Source of the DNA: Turritopsis dohrnii
Lineage: Eukaryota > Cnidaria > Hydrozoa > Anthoathecata > Oceaniidae
Assembly: GCA_027922465.2 (NCBI GenBank)
Contig: BQMF02000785.1
Location: 1-64,000 of the forward strand
DNA: 64,000 nt
Reading direction: 5' to 3'
Each line of letters begins with the position of its first letter. Within the stretch, counting starts at the first letter, position 1. Below the pieces are notes generated by a model. That model was not told the origin of the DNA. It was given only the letters and a program-made list of their open reading frames with translations, and did not search any database. Below, piece after piece: positions 1 to 9,192 of the stretch. The position numbers were made by a program, and so were the translations under genes.

Positions 1-2
1 AG

Positions 3-554
3 GATTTGAATGAGCAGGAAAAGTTTAACGCAAGCGTAATAAATTCTGAGTTTGAAGAGTTGATAAAACTTAAGAACAAGTTTAGCATCAAGCTCAAGAG
101 ATACAACAAGGTGATAGAACGATCGATGCTACTAAATGCTAGCTCAAGCGCTATAACCATTGGCTCTGGCATCGGTTCAATCGCAACAGGGGCTACTATT
201 ATCGGAATACCTATTTCTGCAGGATTAGGTGGTGTAGCCTTAGCCGGCTCTATCTGTACCGGACTTACTACAGCTGTCATCAAAAGATATCAAAAGAAAG
301 TAGAAAAAGTGATAAAATTATATGATATTGTTACATCCTCAATTTCTGTCTTCGAAACAAGTATCTCACAGGCATTGAATGATGGGAGGATCAATTACAG
401 AGAATTCCAGGTTTTACAAGGAACATATTACAAAGCTTTAGAAAGACTCAGTTCTACAGATAGAAAGATGGAGACTGAAACCCAAAATCAATTTCAAAAA
501 AGTTTGATGGTAGAACTTCAAAACCTGAAAAAATCCATAAACGAAAATGGTTAG
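3..554 (+). CDS. Polinton-associated membrane-type protein, possibly 5' partial
   Basis: About 182 residues. The frame is open to the left edge and no ATG lies at its start (the ATG at base 10 is in another frame), so the N-terminus is probably outside the window or supplied by an upstream exon. It has a charged helical N-terminus, then a Gly/Ala/Ile/Ser-rich hydrophobic stretch at about residues 43-92 able to form one or two membrane segments, then a long basic/acidic amphipathic C-terminal half that looks coiled-coil. This resembles membrane-active proteins carried by large virus-like transposons, but I recognise no specific family. The role (membrane penetration or a structural protein) is inference from context only. 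Confidence 0.5.
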   Translation, partial: DLNEQEKFNASVINSEFEELIKLKNKFSIKLKRYNKVIERSMLLNASSSAITIGSGIGSIATGATIIGIPISAGLGGVALAGSICTGLTTAVIKRYQKKVEKVIKLYDIVTSSISVFETSISQALNDGRINYREFQVLQGTYYKALERLSSTDRKMETETQNQFQKSLMVELQNLKKSINENG

Positions 555-628
555 TAGGATGTGCTTGTGTGTTCCTAAATTTGAAAAACTGATATAAAGA
601 GATATGATCACAAGTATATATATAGACA

Positions 629-949
629 ATGGAATTCCCAACAGTTGATACATTTGAACAAACAATCAAAAAGCAAAACAAGGAACAAATGGCAGAGATC
701 ATAAAGTGGCGAGAGCTACCTGAAAACGTGATTTATCATGTTAAATTTTTTTCTACAAAAGCTATGTATGCAGAGTTGAAAGACGGAGCAGGAAATATAT
801 ATAAGGTGTGGTTGCCTGAAAGACTTTTCATTGAATTAAATGATTATGGTTGGAGCTCTAGAGAGGCCTTTGTCAGACCGAAAGGTCTCAAACAATCCCA
901 AAAGAATTCAGAAAGACAATTCTTTGATTATGACATTATATGGTGCTAG
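629..949 (+). CDS. small hypothetical protein of the Polinton-like element
   Basis: A 106-aa frame with a clear ATG. It starts with an acidic/amphipathic helix, then a beta-rich central part with alternating hydrophobic residues (around VIYHVKFF, AMYAELKD and YKVWLPERLF), and ends with a Lys/Gln-rich stretch and a short aromatic C-terminus. Strand-rich small proteins next to PolB are sometimes single-stranded-DNA-binding or OB-fold-like, but no diagnostic motif is visible, so function is unassigned. It lies 75 bases after the previous gene on the same strand and converges with the integrase gene downstream. Confidence 0.45.
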   Translation: MEFPTVDTFEQTIKKQNKEQMAEIIKWRELPENVIYHVKFFSTKAMYAELKDGAGNIYKVWLPERLFIELNDYGWSSREAFVRPKGLKQSQKNSERQFFDYDIIWC

Positions 950-1008
950 ATAAAATCTCGTCGACTCATCTTTACTTGTTTCTAGTAAAGATACTTTGTA
1001 TTTACGGT

Positions 1009-1992
1009 TCACCAACCTTGCACATAATCAGGAGGTAGCTCTGTATCCTCAGGTATCAACATCAGCTCTTCTTTCACAAAAGCTCGTTCAGGTCCATCTT
1101 GAAGGTAATACATTACACGGTTACCTGGTTGATCTATTACCTCACTCAATCTATATGTCCTCTTTGACCATATTCTATCTGTTGCTCTTTTTCGATGGTC
1201 ATCGTGCTCTTCACCCGGTTGCAATAGATATCTATACAAACCATCTTGAGGTAGCTGTACTTCAGGTGGATAGCTCTCTCGTTTAGCGAGAGGCACCTCT
1301 TTCAATTTAATAGCATCTTTCGGTTTCATACCGATCATCTGAGTCTTTGTATCATTCAATCTACCCACAAGTTTATACAAATATTTGACCCATGTAGATG
1401 ATACCTTTTCCGAATCATTTAGTTCTTGAGCATCTTGTATTTTGAATAAATTTTCAGCAAGTATCTTGTTCAATGCCTCAACAAAAGCTGTATGGGTATG
1501 CTTATATTTTGTAGTTGCTCTTTTAATTTCAACATTATTCTTCTCCAACAGCTTTGTCACATCGGCTTTGAATTCTGAACCGTTATCACATTGAAATGCT
1601 TTTGGATAGTTTAAGGGTCCAACCTTGTAGATGTCTTCGATCATAGCGGCAACCTCTTTCGCTCTCTTAGTATTCAAAGGTCGAGCCACCTTATAGCGTG
1701 TAGCAACATCGATACCAGACAAAATGTACTTGTATTTATTACCATATAGCATATCACTAGGCATATACAATATATCAAATTGATGAATCTCATTCGGTTT
1801 AGTTACCTCATAATGTGGACGTTCGATCCTTTTCGGTGCCGGTAGATGTACCTGCCACAAAGCTTGCTTTGATAGCCACTTCTTAATTTCCTTCAGTTTG
1901 AAGCCAAATCCTCTTAGATTGCGAACAGCCTTTTGTCCTTTCCATAAGTTTTGAGGTTGATAATAAATCTCTTGAAGTTTAGAGTTTGACAT
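1009..1992 (-). CDS. DDE (retroviral-type) integrase of Polinton-like element
   Basis: A 327-aa integrase expected to cut and join the element's ends into host DNA in the nucleus. The catalytic triad is visible: Asp73 in HQFDIL, Asp136 in FQCDNGSEF and Glu172 in FVEALN. The 35 residues between Asp136 and Glu172 give the D-D-35-E spacing typical of retroviral and Polinton integrases. The N-terminal 60 residues are basic and lack an obvious HHCC zinc finger. The last ~50 residues, with alternating hydrophobic and charged positions, could be a small beta-barrel or chromodomain-like module. It is read on the minus strand and diverges from the SAP-like gene and polymerase, sharing a ~100-base AT-rich intergenic region that is probably a divergent promoter. 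No frame lesions are seen. Confidence 0.85.
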   Translation of the reverse strand: MSNSKLQEIYYQPQNLWKGQKAVRNLRGFGFKLKEIKKWLSKQALWQVHLPAPKRIERPHYEVTKPNEIHQFDILYMPSDMLYGNKYKYILSGIDVATRYKVARPLNTKRAKEVAAMIEDIYKVGPLNYPKAFQCDNGSEFKADVTKLLEKNNVEIKRATTKYKHTHTAFVEALNKILAENLFKIQDAQELNDSEKVSSTWVKYLYKLVGRLNDTKTQMIGMKPKDAIKLKEVPLAKRESYPPEVQLPQDGLYRYLLQPGEEHDDHRKRATDRIWSKRTYRLSEVIDQPGNRVMYYLQDGPERAFVKEELMLIPEDTELPPDYVQGW

Positions 1993-2099
1993 CTTTTATT
2001 TATACATATTTTATTATTTTTATTACGATATAACATGTAGTGTGACAAAACAAACAAAAGTGGCTTAAAAGTTTTATCTCTTTTATATAAAGAATAAAC

Positions 2100-2423
2100 A
2101 TGACTGACAAAACAGAATCAGATTACGATAATGGAGTATCAGATTACCGATCAATGACTTATGATATGTTAGTAAAATTATGTGCATCACGAAAAATAAA
2201 ATATGTTAAGCAAATGAATAAAGCTAAAATGATTGATGTACTTGAAAAGAATGATAAGGATCCATCTTATACTCTCGATCCTGATATGAAACAAGCATTT
2301 TATACACGCTATTCAAACTGGATAAAAAACAACGAAGAAAAATATCTCAGATATCGAGAGCATAATAAAGAGCAGAAAAAGATGGTTCGGAAACAAAAAA
2401 AATTGGCTCGTTCAACCTTGTAG
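2100..2423 (+). CDS. small SAP-like protein of Polinton-like element
   Basis: A 107-aa protein. Residues about 18-50 fit a SAP-type helix-extended-loop-helix DNA-binding motif (LVKLCASRKIKY followed by KAKMIDVLEK). The C-terminal 45 residues are very rich in Lys, Arg, Gln and Glu and probably form a basic helix. The same kind of motif occurs at the N-terminus of the polymerase just downstream, which supports a shared DNA-binding module. It starts right after the divergent promoter region shared with the integrase. A role in DNA packaging or replication is inference. Confidence 0.5.
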   Translation: MTDKTESDYDNGVSDYRSMTYDMLVKLCASRKIKYVKQMNKAKMIDVLEKNDKDPSYTLDPDMKQAFYTRYSNWIKNNEEKYLRYREHNKEQKKMVRKQKKLARSTL

Positions 2424-2539
2424 AGGCTGTGTTTTTTGTTACTTAAAATCGAGTAACAAATGTTAACTATATAGTCTGAAAAAAATTGGAAATTTCTAAA
2501 CTAACTTAAAGGAGAGCTAATTACATATGTATATCAAAC

Positions 2540-5500
2540 ATGACTACTAAAAATACTGTTGTTGAATTAAAAGCTATCGCGAGAGAACGCGGTCTACATG
2601 GCTACTCAAAACTCAGAAAAGCTGAGTTGATCGAATTATTAGCAAACCCACCTGTCCGACCTGTTCCACTACCAAGACCTACTAGGTTTAACCGACCTGT
2701 TCCACCACCAAGACCTGTTCCATTTATTCCTACCCAACAAGATATGGATTTGTTTGAACAACAAGAAATGGGAAAATCTCGACCTGTTGTGAAAAGTAAG
2801 TTGGATGAGTTGAAGGAGTGGTTAATAAATCACACACCTAAACCTATTCGTGAGAAAGTGAGTAGCGCTTTCAGAGAGATGAAGAAGAAGATTCTTAATC
2901 TCTATAAGAGGAAGAATGATGAAAAAGATGAAAAACTGATGAAACCAGAAGCGTTTGTCCCCATTGAAATGGCGTTTGAGGGTTCTTACAAAAGGTTCAA
3001 GATAAACTCAGATGGAAAAAAGGACGTTGATTCGTTTCTCGAAAAGGTTCGACCCATTTTAAGTGATCTGATTATGAGAGAACTCAAAAACAAAAAATCA
3101 ATAAAAATTCAAGCAACTGTGTGGATCAAATGGAGAAAGGAGGATTTATCTAATCCTGAAGCAACAATCTATGTTGATAAGGCGTTCAATAGCAATATGG
3201 AAACAATTCACAATGAAAGCGATATATCTGATGTTATTGATAAGATGTTTAATAAGATAATCGAACAGGTTGAAAACCCTGCGTTACCTCAATCCGGTTT
3301 TGTTATCGATAAAATTTTAAATATTGATGTAGACTTTCACAAGTTAAAATTAACGAGAGGCAGCTCTTACTTACCGCTACCTAAGAATTTCAGTGGTAAG
3401 TATTCGATAATCAATCCTAAAAACGAAGATGATGAAGAGTGCTTCAAATGGGCTGTTATTGCAGCTCTCAATCATGATAAGATTAAGAAAAATCCGCAAA
3501 GGATAATGAATCTCAAGAAACATGTTGATAAATATAATTGGGAGGGTTTATCGTTTCCAATAGCGCTAAATAAAATAGATTTGTTTGAGAGGAGGAACCC
3601 TGATATCGCTGTGCATGTTTTGACAAAAGACGATAAAGAAGGTATCTATATGTGTCGTAAGTCGAAGCATCTTGATCGCAAAGAAACGGTTGTTTTGTTT
3701 TTACTATGTGAAGAGGAAAAGAGACATTATATAGCTGTAAAGAACTTGAGCGGTGTCTTGAGCAAGGTCAACTCGAATCATGAACATAAGGAGCATTATT
3801 GTTTGAATTGTCTCAATGGATTCTCAAGTGAGAAAACACGAGATGAACACTTTGAATATTGTAAAAATAATGATGTCGCGAAGATCGAAATGCCAAAGGA
3901 GGGTAGCACCGTTAAGTTTCATGACGGTCAGTACCAGCTCAAAGCTCCTTTCATAATGTATGCTGATTTCGAAGCTTTGTCAAAAGAGGTTTGTAAAGAA
4001 CAGCGTAGCGTTATTGGATCATCCACTAAAAAGGTTGGTATACATATCCCCACAGGCTTCTGTTGTTATAGCAAATTTGCTCATGGTGAAGTTTCAGACC
4101 CTCTAACGCTTTATCGTGGTGAAGACTGTGTTTTACGTTTCGTGGATCATGCGGTAGGTGAAGTGAAAAGGCTATACAACATGTTTCCTAAACAGAGAAT
4201 GCGAGACCTCACATATGAAGAGGAACAGGGATTTACCGATTCAGATAAATGTCACATATGTATGAAAGAATTTGAAAAAGATAATATTAAGGTTAGGGAT
4301 CACTGTCATTTTACTGGTAAATTTCGTGGAGCTGCACATCAGTCTTGTAATCTCCGTTACAAAGTGCCTAAATACATCCCGATCGTCTTTCACAATCTGA
4401 GCGGATATGACGCTCATCTATTTATCAAAGAACTAGCCAAACAGTATGGAGATGAAGGGATTGCTGTCATTGCTGAAAACAAAGAAAAATATATCTCTTT
4501 CTCATTGGATGTTAAGGTTGGTGAATACACTGATAAAAATGGGGAGACTAGGGTTCAAAAGATACAGTTGAGATTCATCGATAGTGTGCGTTTCATGGCC
4601 AGTAGTCTGGATAACTTGGTAAACAATCTATCCGACGATCAGTGTAAAAACCTTCGAAAATTCTTCAAGGGTGATGAGCAATTCAAACTATTGAGAAGAA
4701 AAGGAGTTTATCCTTATGAATACATTGATTCTTTTGATAAGTTTAACGAAACTAAGCTCCCACCGAAAGATGCTTTTTACAGCAAGTTGAACATGAAAGG
4801 TATCAGTGATGCTGATTATACACATGCACAGAAGGTATGGAAACACATGAAAAATAAAAATATGGGTGCGTATCATGATCTCTACCTCAAGACAGACGTT
4901 CTATTGCTTGCTGATGTTTTTGAGACTTTTAGGGAAACATGTATAACAAACTATAAATTGGATCCTGCACATTTTTACACTGCTCCAGGACTAGCTTGGC
5001 AAGCCTGTTTGAAAAAGACAGAGGTTGAGCTGGATCTGTTGTCAGATATGGATATGTTTCTCTTCGTAGAGCAAGGTATTAGAGGAGGTCTCTGTCAGGC
5101 TGTTCATAGACATGCTAAAGCTAATAACAAGTATATGGATGCTAAATATAAGAAGACTGAAGAAAGTAGCTATCTCCAATATCTTGATGCAAATAATCTA
5201 TATGGATGGGCTATGATTCAGAAGCTACCGACAGGAAATTTCAAGTGGGTAGATGCTAATAAATTTACCACCGATTTCATTTCAAAGTTGGCTAAGAAAG
5301 ATGGTAAATATGGTTATCTTCTTGAAGTTGATGTGAACTATCCTCAGGAGCTTCATGATTCACATAACGATCTTCCGTTTATGTCTGAGCGAAAGAAGAT
5401 CAATGGTGTAGAAAAGCTAACTCCATGTCTTTCAGACAAGAAGAACTATACTATTCATATCCGTGCACTTGATCAAGCGCTGAAGCATGGTCTTGTTCTT

Positions 5501-6397
5501 GAGAAGGTTCATAGAGTACTGAGATTTAGACAAAGCGCATGGTTGAAGCCGTACATCGATTTCAACACCAATTTGCGTACCAAATCAAAGAATGACTTTG
5601 AAAAGGACTTTTTCAAGCTCATGAACAATTCAGTCTTTGGTAAAACTATGGAGAATCAACGTAAGCATAAAGACATACGCTTGGCTACCAAGAAAGAACA
5701 ATATGAGAAGCTGGTGATGAAACCTAATTTCAAGGGTAGTATCTGTTTCAGCGAACATTTGATGGCTGCTGAAATGCAAAAGATCAAACTCGTGTTGAAC
5801 AAGCCGATCTATCTGGGACCTACAGTTCTTGATTTGTCAAAGACGATTATGTACGAGTTTCACTATGATTACATGAAACCAAAATATGGTGACAATCTAA
5901 AGCTCTGCTATATGGATACGGACAGCTTTGTCTATCACATCAAAACCGACGATTTTTACAAAGATATCGCCGATGATGTAGCTTTGAGATTCGACACTTC
6001 AGCGTACGATGAGAAAGATAACAGACCTTTACCTATAGGTTTGAATAAGAAAGTCATTGGTCTAATGAAAGATGAGTTGGGTGGAAAGATAATGACAGAG
6101 TTTGTCGCTCTTAGAGCAAAGACATATGCATATAAACAGCTGGATGGAAAAGAAGACAAGAAGTGCAAGGGAGTCAAGAAGTGCGTAGTAAAGAAGACGA
6201 TGGGGTTTGATGATTACAAGAGATGTTTGTTCGATGGTAAGAATGTTTACAGAGAACAGATGACCTTTCAATCGATTAAGCACGATGTTCACACTATAAA
6301 AACAAACAAACTCGCTCTCAATGCGGATGATGACAAAAGAATTATTGCAAAAGATGGTATTGCTACATATGCCAGAGGACATTATAGATATGTATAA
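2540..6397 (+). CDS. protein-primed family B DNA polymerase (Polinton PolB)
   Basis: A 1285-aa polymerase with 3'-5' exonuclease that would copy the element's DNA from a protein primer. In order: SAP/Rho-N-like motif (residues ~4-37), proline-arginine-rich linker (~38-62), basic region, a C2H2-like zinc finger (~419-441, HYCLNC...H..YC), Exo I (YADFEAL, ~473), an inserted HNH/endonuclease-VII-like zinc motif (CHIC...DHCH...CN, ~571-600), Exo II (HNLSGYDAH, ~617), Exo III (YLKTDVLLLAD, ~781), polymerase motif A (LDANNLYGW, ~881), motif B (KLMNNSVFGKTMEN, ~1026) and motif C (YMDTDS, ~1123). All catalytic residues needed for exonuclease and polymerase activity are present and the frame is uninterrupted. 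The length fits DNA_pol_B_2 proteins of animal Polintons. Whether it is expressed cannot be told. Confidence 0.92.
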   Translation: MTTKNTVVELKAIARERGLHGYSKLRKAELIELLANPPVRPVPLPRPTRFNRPVPPPRPVPFIPTQQDMDLFEQQEMGKSRPVVKSKLDELKEWLINHTPKPIREKVSSAFREMKKKILNLYKRKNDEKDEKLMKPEAFVPIEMAFEGSYKRFKINSDGKKDVDSFLEKVRPILSDLIMRELKNKKSIKIQATVWIKWRKEDLSNPEATIYVDKAFNSNMETIHNESDISDVIDKMFNKIIEQVENPALPQSGFVIDKILNIDVDFHKLKLTRGSSYLPLPKNFSGKYSIINPKNEDDEECFKWAVIAALNHDKIKKNPQRIMNLKKHVDKYNWEGLSFPIALNKIDLFERRNPDIAVHVLTKDDKEGIYMCRKSKHLDRKETVVLFLLCEEEKRHYIAVKNLSGVLSKVNSNHEHKEHYCLNCLNGFSSEKTRDEHFEYCKNNDVAKIEMPKEGSTVKFHDGQYQLKAPFIMYADFEALSKEVCKEQRSVIGSSTKKVGIHIPTGFCCYSKFAHGEVSDPLTLYRGEDCVLRFVDHAVGEVKRLYNMFPKQRMRDLTYEEEQGFTDSDKCHICMKEFEKDNIKVRDHCHFTGKFRGAAHQSCNLRYKVPKYIPIVFHNLSGYDAHLFIKELAKQYGDEGIAVIAENKEKYISFSLDVKVGEYTDKNGETRVQKIQLRFIDSVRFMASSLDNLVNNLSDDQCKNLRKFFKGDEQFKLLRRKGVYPYEYIDSFDKFNETKLPPKDAFYSKLNMKGISDADYTHAQKVWKHMKNKNMGAYHDLYLKTDVLLLADVFETFRETCITNYKLDPAHFYTAPGLAWQACLKKTEVELDLLSDMDMFLFVEQGIRGGLCQAVHRHAKANNKYMDAKYKKTEESSYLQYLDANNLYGWAMIQKLPTGNFKWVDANKFTTDFISKLAKKDGKYGYLLEVDVNYPQELHDSHNDLPFMSERKKINGVEKLTPCLSDKKNYTIHIRALDQALKHGLVLEKVHRVLRFRQSAWLKPYIDFNTNLRTKSKNDFEKDFFKLMNNSVFGKTMENQRKHKDIRLATKKEQYEKLVMKPNFKGSICFSEHLMAAEMQKIKLVLNKPIYLGPTVLDLSKTIMYEFHYDYMKPKYGDNLKLCYMDTDSFVYHIKTDDFYKDIADDVALRFDTSAYDEKDNRPLPIGLNKKVIGLMKDELGGKIMTEFVALRAKTYAYKQLDGKEDKKCKGVKKCVVKKTMGFDDYKRCLFDGKNVYREQMTFQSIKHDVHTIKTNKLALNADDDKRIIAKDGIATYARGHYRYV

Positions 6398-6500
6398 GAT
6401 AACAAAAGAGGTAAGAGGTAAAAAACAAACAAAAAAATAAATGAACTATATATGATACCTGGATATTAACTTTGAAGATCTTTTTGACTGCATCGATGAT

Positions 6501-6600
6501 CTGTGTGTGTCTGTGTCTGTGTCTGTGTCTGTATGTTATAAGTATTGTTAGCTTATTTATATTATAAAGTTTAAACTGCTACAAACTGCTACAAACTGCT
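6501..6600. repeat. simple repeats after PolB
   Basis: A TGTGTC-type microsatellite (about 6501-6534) is followed by three copies of a ten-base word, AAACTGCTAC (6572-6600). They lie between the polymerase stop and the non-LTR element and may be close to the right end of the Polinton-like element. Nothing else is recognised up to about 6.8 kb except an imperfect palindrome around 6717-6747. Confidence 0.6.
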
Positions 6601-6813
6601 TTTTACTACAATCAGGTATTTCCCCATGGACATTTTTATGAGATATTTAATTGTTTACAATTATGAGTAATTTGTGGTTATAATAATAGAAACTACTTAC
6701 GTAATCAAAATAATACGTTTCATAACTCGTATCGCGTTATGAAAACAAAGGTCTTAGATGATAATATTAGCTATAGTAGGGAAATTCCCCGACATCGTAT
6801 GATTATGGGCTAG

Positions 6814-8473
6814 CATCGGCACTTTCCTATCTCTGAAAAACTTACTGAAAAAAAGTCCTTGAACAGTGATGAGCTGCATAATCTTATAAAGCAGTTTCCT
6901 GATAATCCACGAGGTTTCTCAATCAAACCAACTACCTACAACAACGTCAAAAATGCCCTGAGTAAAATCAGAAGCGATTGTTCCACGGGAAACGACAACA
7001 TTCCAATCCACCTGCTAAAACCAGTCATCGACTATGTTATCTCTCCACTCTGTCACATTATTAACGGCTTCATCCAACAAGGGACTTTTCCGTCCGAATG
7101 GAAAACAGCGAGAATCAGCCCTATCCCGAAAATCAAAAACCCTTCAGCAGCAGTCGACTACCGTCCTATATCGGTCCTGCCTGTCTTGTCCAAGGTCTTC
7201 GAAAGAGTTGTCCTGCAGCAACTGGTAGAGCACATCGAAACGTTATACAAGCAAACGCAACACGGCTTCCGAAAATCAAGATCAACAGTAACATGTCTCC
7301 TTAAGATGAAGGATGACATTCTGAAAGCAATGGATAGAGGAGAGGTGACGGTTGCAGTCTTCGCAGATTATTCAAAGGCTTTCGACACAATAGACTATGA
7401 GGTGTTACTGCGAAAGCTTATCAAGCTACAGTTCTCCAATTCCTTTCTTCACTGGCTAACAGAGTACATCGCAGACCGAATGCATTACGTGCAGATAGAT
7501 GACAAATGTTCTACAACGCGTAAGACAAAATTCGGTGTCCCGCAGGGATCCATACTTGGACCTGTCATCTTCAATCTCTATGTGATAGACCTCTCCAACT
7601 ACCTAAACACATCCGCTTCGCTTCAGTACGCAGACGACACAACTGTTTACAATCACTGCAAACCATCACAAATTGAAGAAAACACACAGCTCCTCAAGCT
7701 TGATCTTCACAACCTAAAGTCATGGTCAACAGACTCCAATCTGGTATTTAACAACACCAAAACGAAAACGATGCTCTTCAGCAGTAAGCAGCTGTCGCGT
7801 GTTCACAAAATAAAAAACACTAATACAAAGATTCAATATGATGGTCACATCTTTTAGGCTGTGGAAGGGTTCAAGGTACTCGGCGTTACGTTCCACCAAC
7901 ACCTGGACTGGAAACCACACATTGACAACACGGTCAAAGTCTGCTTCAGTACGCTAAAGTTGCTAAGGATGATGAAGCGCCTAATACCCTTCCAACTGAA
8001 GAAACAGCTTGCCAATGCCCTGATACTGTCAAAGCTTGACTATGCAAATTCAGTCTACATCGGAACAACCCCAGTTTATCTACTGAACAAACTTCAAAAA
8101 GTTCAGAATGCATCAGCAGGTTTCGTTCTCCAAAAGCACGCCAACATTGAAGATGTTATCAAGCTGTCGTGGCTTCCAGTGTTAGAGAGACATGAATATG
8201 CTATTTCGGTGTTAGCATTCAAAGCTCTTTATGAAAATGTTCCTGAAAACATGCGAGTCGAGTGCAAGGTGGACCGAAGATCCCTACGTAGCAACACCAA
8301 CATAAAAGGAGCCATGATTGAATGCAAAGATAAAGTCACGAGCTTCCAAGCAGAAGCAAAACGCATTTTCAACGACCTGCCGAAGTCGATCCGTGACATT
8401 GACAAGCAAACGCATTCAAAAGCGCATTGAAGAACTATTTACTAGATAAAGCTTTAGCCCGAGCAATGAAATA
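6814..8473 (+). pseudogene. non-LTR (CR1/Jockey-type) reverse transcriptase, 5'-truncated and broken
   Basis: The frame opens just after a stop at 6811 and encodes the reverse-transcriptase part of a LINE ORF2. Visible motifs are a GNDNIP and DYRPIS block, motif A FADYSKAFDT (about 7359), VPQGSILGP (about 7537) and the YADDT catalytic motif (about 7627), followed by the usual LGVTFHQHLDW thumb segment. An endonuclease domain is absent, so it is 5'-truncated. Two lesions are seen: an in-frame TAG at 7855-7857 with coding resuming directly in the same frame, and a frameshift near 8405-8415 after which the normal C-terminus continues to a TAA at 8471-8473. The element is therefore not autonomous. 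Confidence 0.85.
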
Positions 8474-8672
8474 ATCCTTTATACTGTCAATTGATTTGTT
8501 TTTGTGTTTTTTTTGTTGTTTTTTGTTTTTTTTGTTTGTCTATTCGAATTATTTTTCTACTTACACTTACGCATAATATACAACATACGCATTTCAAGAC
8601 GAAGAACCATTTGTATATATGGAAATGCTTGAAATAAATTGGTTATTATTATTATTATTATTATTATTATTT
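8474..8672 (+). mobile_element. 3' untranslated end of the non-LTR element with TTA microsatellite
   Basis: T-rich sequence after the reverse-transcriptase C-terminus ends in about ten ATT/TTA units (8643-8671). A short 3' microsatellite is the usual terminus of CR1/L2/Jockey-type LINEs and marks the 3' end of the copy. The 5' end near 6.78-6.81 kb is a truncation point; no target-site duplication was established. Confidence 0.7.
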
Positions 8673-8689
8673 TATTTTAACATTTTTTA

Positions 8690-9192
8690 TCATAAATAAT
8701 TTTAGTCACAAAACTAGAATCGGTTACACGGCTGGAACCAAACTCTAATAAACTGTCTGTTACGAAAATTCATAGTATAAAAATTTATTTAGATTTATTT
8801 TTCAACAGTTCACATTACTCTTCAGCTGAGAAGTCAAATTTAAATGCTAACCAGTAATTTCTTCTATTCACCTTGCTGCAACTTAATATCAACGATAAAG
8901 TAATGAAACACCCTCGTTGTTGACCAAACAGTAATCTTGTATGCAGAACAAGCAAATAAAATTGCTTTGAACTTCGTTATAGAGAACTTTAAACTAAAGT
9001 GAAAAAATAAGAAGAATTTTTAAGATCATTCGTGTAATCTTTGAAGATACCGAGTAATCTTATATATTAAGTGATTTCGATTGAAGGGGATGAATTGGCC
9101 AATATCAGCATTTATTTTTTTAATGCATATTCCAACATAAACATACCGCATTGCAATGGTGATAACTTGCATTGGAATACATTAAACCAGTG
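8690..9192 (+). other. duplicon flank, homologous to 61.69-62.08 kb
   Basis: No gene. By eye this stretch aligns along its length with 61685-62075 (shared landmarks include TAGAATCGGTT, AACCAAACT and TTGCAACTTAAT in the same order). It is the left edge of the tandemly duplicated receptor locus and is cut at about 9.19 kb by the insertion of the tandem array. Confidence 0.6.

Larger units (their letters stand above)
1..6600. mobile_element. Polinton/Maverick-like element, right-hand part
   Basis: Five genes of a self-synthesising DNA transposon lie together: a glycine-rich hydrophobic protein, a 106-aa protein, a DDE integrase on the minus strand, a small SAP-like protein and a protein-primed type B DNA polymerase. 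Integrase plus PolB is the defining pair of Polintons and the related adintovirus-like elements. The capsid, packaging ATPase and cysteine protease expected of a full element are not in the window and would have to lie left of base 1. The right end is not resolved; no terminal inverted repeat can be checked because the left end is missing. The coding frames present look intact, which suggests a fairly recent insertion. Confidence 0.75.

Noticed and set aside
6717..6747. Imperfect palindrome TTTCATAAC...GTTATGAAA as an operator or transposon end
   Set aside because: A single short AT-rich inverted repeat with no partner or adjacent gene start; expected by chance.
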